Assembly (NCBI RefSeq): GCF_036194065.1
Contig: NZ_CP108095.1
Location: forward strand, 6,696,001 to 6,760,000
Reading direction: 5' to 3'
Length of the DNA stretch: 64,000 bases
DNA from: Streptomyces sp. NBC_00239
GTDB taxonomy: Bacteria; Actinomycetota; Actinomycetes; Streptomycetales; Streptomycetaceae
Both the position numbers and the translations under genes were made by a program. Each line of letters starts with the position of its first letter. Position 1 is the first letter of the stretch. The notes beneath the pieces were generated by a model that saw only the letters and a list, made by a program, of their open reading frames with translations, had not been told where the DNA came from and made no database searches. Below, one piece after another: positions 61,984 through 64,000 of the stretch.

Positions 61984-62625
61984 TCAGCGTCCCCGGGCGG
62001 GTGGCGACGCCGCTGGGCCTGGAGGTGCAGGTGGTTGCTGGGCGGCCGGTTTGGCGGAAGCGGCCTGATTGCGGATGTGCCGGATCTCGTCGCCGCCGCG
62101 CGAGAGCACGCTGGTGGTGTCCATCAGCCGCATCGCGAGGTCGTTCTTGGACAGTGCGCCCTCGGTGCGCTGGCTCCAGGTGGCCCAGGTCGTGATCAGG
62201 GTCTGCACCAAGTGGGACAGCAGGCCCTCGGTGGGCGCGGCCACTTCGGCGAGGATCTCGGCGACCTGCTTGTCGTCGGTGGCCTTGCTGGCCTGCTCGG
62301 TGAGCTGGTCCAGGTAGCGGTGGGCCGCTGCCCGGTCGCCGTCGGGGGTGGCGAGCGTGTTCAGGGAGGGATCCAGGTAGACGCTGAACCCTGAGAGCAG
62401 GAGGGCCTGGGCCGCGGCGGTCGCGTAGTGGCGCTGCTGGTCGACGGGCATGTCGTGCGGCTGGCGGAGGTAGTGGACGCCGCCGTCGCGGAAACGTCCG
62501 ACGGTCTCCAGGATGCCCGCGGCTTCCGGTGTGCATCTGCTGGTCACCACCAGCTGGGTGCGCGGGTCGCGGGTGATGGTGACGTAGTCAAGGACGAGGA
62601 AGTCGGGCTCTCCGCCGTCCTTCAC
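61984..62625 (-). CDS. Hypothetical helical plasmid protein
   Basis: 213 residues from GTG 62625, overlapping the preceding stop (GTGA). Starts with a beta-rich segment (PDFLVLDYVTITRDPRTQLV) and continues helical (YATAAAQALLLSGFSVYLDP, APTEGLLSHLVQTLITTWAT, LAMRLMDTTSVLSRGGDEI), with a Pro/Ala tail. No family recognised. Confidence 0.6.
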   Translation of the reverse strand: MKDGGEPDFLVLDYVTITRDPRTQLVVTSRCTPEAAGILETVGRFRDGGVHYLRQPHDMPVDQQRHYATAAAQALLLSGFSVYLDPSLNTLATPDGDRAAAHRYLDQLTEQASKATDDKQVAEILAEVAAPTEGLLSHLVQTLITTWATWSQRTEGALSKNDLAMRLMDTTSVLSRGGDEIRHIRNQAASAKPAAQQPPAPPGPAASPPARGR

Positions 62626-63371
62626 CGGGAGCGCACCGTGTTCGCCCCGGCCGGGCGCGGTGCGGGCAGCGGCCTCGTTGCCGGCGTGCCCCGGTGTGGC
62701 GCGTTGCGCAGGGTCACACCGATGTTCAGGGCCCCGAGAGCGGTGCCGGCCGCCCGCACGCACCGTGCCTGGTGAGCCGTGTCGTCGCCGGAGGCGACGT
62801 ACGTCTGCTGGCCGGGGTCGTGGACGAACCCGTGGGCGGTCAGGACCTTGGCCACCTCCGCCCGGTCAGTGGTGGCGGTGAGGTCGCCGGATTCCGTCCA
62901 GCTCATCACCAAGGTGTCGGGCTGGGAGGAGGCGCGGTTCAGGCTCAGGGCGTTGCCCTGGACCTGGGCCAGAGCGGTCTCATAGCGGGGCAGGAGCTGG
63001 GTGGCGATGGCGTCGGCGGCCTGCTCGGGGTCGGCGGTGATCGTGATTCCGTCCGGCTCCGGCACCCCGCGAAACGCCTCCGCGTGGGTGTCGGCGGGGG
63101 CCATGGCGGCGACGAGGAACTCGTCCTCGTAGCGGGGGTGGTCCATGAGGAACAGGCGCCGGCCGTCCTCGCTGGTGAGGATGACGTCCTGCTTCAGGGG
63201 GTGCTGGGCGAGGGCGTCGGCGACACGGTTCATGTCCCAGACGTCGGCGGTGAGGAAGAACTGGTCGTCGTGGGCGGTGTGCTGACGCAGTTCCCTGGTC
63301 CAGGTACCGGGCAGGAGCTGGGTGAGGATGGCGGCGAAGGAGTCGAGCTCTTCGGGATCGTGGTCAGGCAT
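62622..63371 (-). CDS. Plasmid protein, paralogue of the 61196 gene
   Basis: 249 residues. LPGTWTRELRQHTAHDDQFF, ADVWDMNRV, RRLFLMDHPRYEDEFLVAAM, EPDGITITADPEQAADAIAT, LLPRYETALAQVQ and NIGVTLRNA match the 61196-61954 protein in order and spacing. Duplicated within the element. Function unknown; coupled to the downstream gene. Confidence 0.65.
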   Translation of the reverse strand: MPDHDPEELDSFAAILTQLLPGTWTRELRQHTAHDDQFFLTADVWDMNRVADALAQHPLKQDVILTSEDGRRLFLMDHPRYEDEFLVAAMAPADTHAEAFRGVPEPDGITITADPEQAADAIATQLLPRYETALAQVQGNALSLNRASSQPDTLVMSWTESGDLTATTDRAEVAKVLTAHGFVHDPGQQTYVASGDDTAHQARCVRAAGTALGALNIGVTLRNAPHRGTPATRPLPAPRPAGANTVRSR

Positions 63372-63395
63372 GGGTTCCTCGGGCGGGATCGGGCG

Positions 63396-64000
63396 TCAGC
63401 GGCGGCGGCCGGCCGGGGCGGGCGGAGCGGCGGCCGGTGCGCTGGGCGTGGTGGGGATACGGGCGGGCGCGGGACAGGGGCAGGAAGCCGACTTCTCGCG
63501 CTCGTCACCGGCGACTTCCTGCGGGCAGGGTGCTCGGTGGGGGTGTACTGCTTGCCGGTCGGCGAGATCGTTTCGGACGTGCCGCAGGTCGGAGGCGAGG
63601 ACGTGGAGCCGCTCGTCGGCAAGGTGGCGCAGCCGGGCGGCCGTGTGCGGGTCCGCGGGGTGTCCGAGGTCCTGCAGGAAGTCGGCCGCGGTGTGCAGGA
63701 CTTTGGTGAGGGCCGCCAGGATCCCGTCGTGGGTGGCGGTCAGCTCCGTGAGGGTGTCGGCAACCTCTTCGGTGCTCTCGGCTTCCCGGATCCGGACCGC
63801 GAGGTGTCGGACTTGGTCGCCGAGGGTGAGGTAATGCGGTTCGCGTCGCTCGGTGGCGAAGACGGGGTCGGTGTCGAGGTCGTAGCCGACGGTTTGCAGG
63901 CGGGCCACGGCTCGGGTGGCGAGGCGGATTTCCTCGTCCTGGTCGAGGCCGGTGGGCAGGCGGTGGTAGGTCTCGTGGCGGCGGACCACGGGGACGAACC
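63396..64000 (-). CDS. Helical plasmid protein, 5' end outside window
   Basis: At least 201 residues; a GTG at 63989 could start it, but the frame stays open to the edge and the first residues look internal (RRHETYHRLPTGLDQDEEIR). Helical, with DQVRHLAVRIREAESTEEVA, LTELTATHDGILAALTKVLH, RLRHLADERLHVLASDLRHV. Related in pattern to the small helical proteins at 58900 and 60116 but longer. Pro/Ala tail. Confidence 0.65.
   Translation of the reverse strand, partial: FVPVVRRHETYHRLPTGLDQDEEIRLATRAVARLQTVGYDLDTDPVFATERREPHYLTLGDQVRHLAVRIREAESTEEVADTLTELTATHDGILAALTKVLHTAADFLQDLGHPADPHTAARLRHLADERLHVLASDLRHVRNDLADRQAVHPHRAPCPQEVAGDEREKSASCPCPAPARIPTTPSAPAAAPPAPAGRRR

Noticed and set aside
1..64000. 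CRISPR arrays, rRNA genes and insertion-sequence transposases
   Set aside because: No regularly spaced short repeats, no rRNA sequence and no recognisable transposase were found on either strand.

Overview
The window is high-GC actinobacterial DNA, almost certainly from Streptomyces or a close relative. Evidence: third-position GC bias, GTG starts, ATGA/GTGA gene overlaps, the actinobacterial pspA/pspAA/htpX/pspAB set, DUF6153, DUF305 and DUF4396 copper-associated families, and DUF317 proteins typical of Streptomyces mobile elements. It reads as an accessory region (linear plasmid or chromosome arm): a metal and envelope-stress island (1-42 kb) followed by a plasmid- or ICE-like block (44.8-64 kb).

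Layout. 1-15.2 kb: a cupredoxin-fused copper P-type ATPase (partial, minus strand) diverges from small membrane proteins, a membrane methyltransferase, a PspA operon, a cupredoxin lipoprotein, a DUF305 lipoprotein, a cytochrome b6-like operon, a second P-type ATPase with CPD instead of CPC, a YHS protein and an MFS exporter. 15.5-16.4 kb: decayed remains of an alternative nuo (complex I) locus. 16.4-20.9 kb: accessory lgt, lnt, a membrane protein with a CPICN motif, and an L,D-transpeptidase lipoprotein. 20.9-25 kb: histidine-rich membrane and secreted proteins, DUF4396 and a DHA2 exporter; the last two are preceded by CsoR-type boxes. 25.7-29.3 kb: a BNR-repeat lipoprotein, an M56 peptidase/BlaI repressor pair, and DUF6153 plus DUF305 genes. 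29.3-33.1 kb: a PLP synthase, MFS and DUF1015 (SerK-like) operon. 33.2-40.3 kb: more histidine-rich small proteins, a SanA-like protein, an NlpC/P60 hydrolase with a structured leader, and a second, partly broken copy of the 21-23 kb module. 40.5-42.2 kb: a TetR-controlled NAD(P)-binding oxidoreductase. 43.4 kb: the 5' half of a tRNA-Arg. 43.7-64 kb: a PD-(D/E)XK protein, then about 21 genes all on the minus strand: VirD4/TraG-like coupling ATPase, DnaB-N-like protein, C5-cytosine methyltransferase, four DUF317 proteins and many small helical proteins.

The most striking signal is a set of AT-rich dyads (TACTAA / CTTAGTA half-sites) at six places between 17.3 and 34.4 kb. They lie upstream of lgt, the lnt operon, the L,D-transpeptidase, the BNR lipoprotein, blaI itself and a histidine-rich protein. 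This suggests one BlaI/M56-controlled regulon combining lipoprotein maturation and beta-lactam-insensitive peptidoglycan cross-linking inside a copper island. Separate CsoR-type boxes control at least two further promoters, but no csoR gene is visible, so that regulator must be encoded elsewhere. Several genes carry frameshifts, and several in the mobile block lack an ATG, GTG or TTG start.
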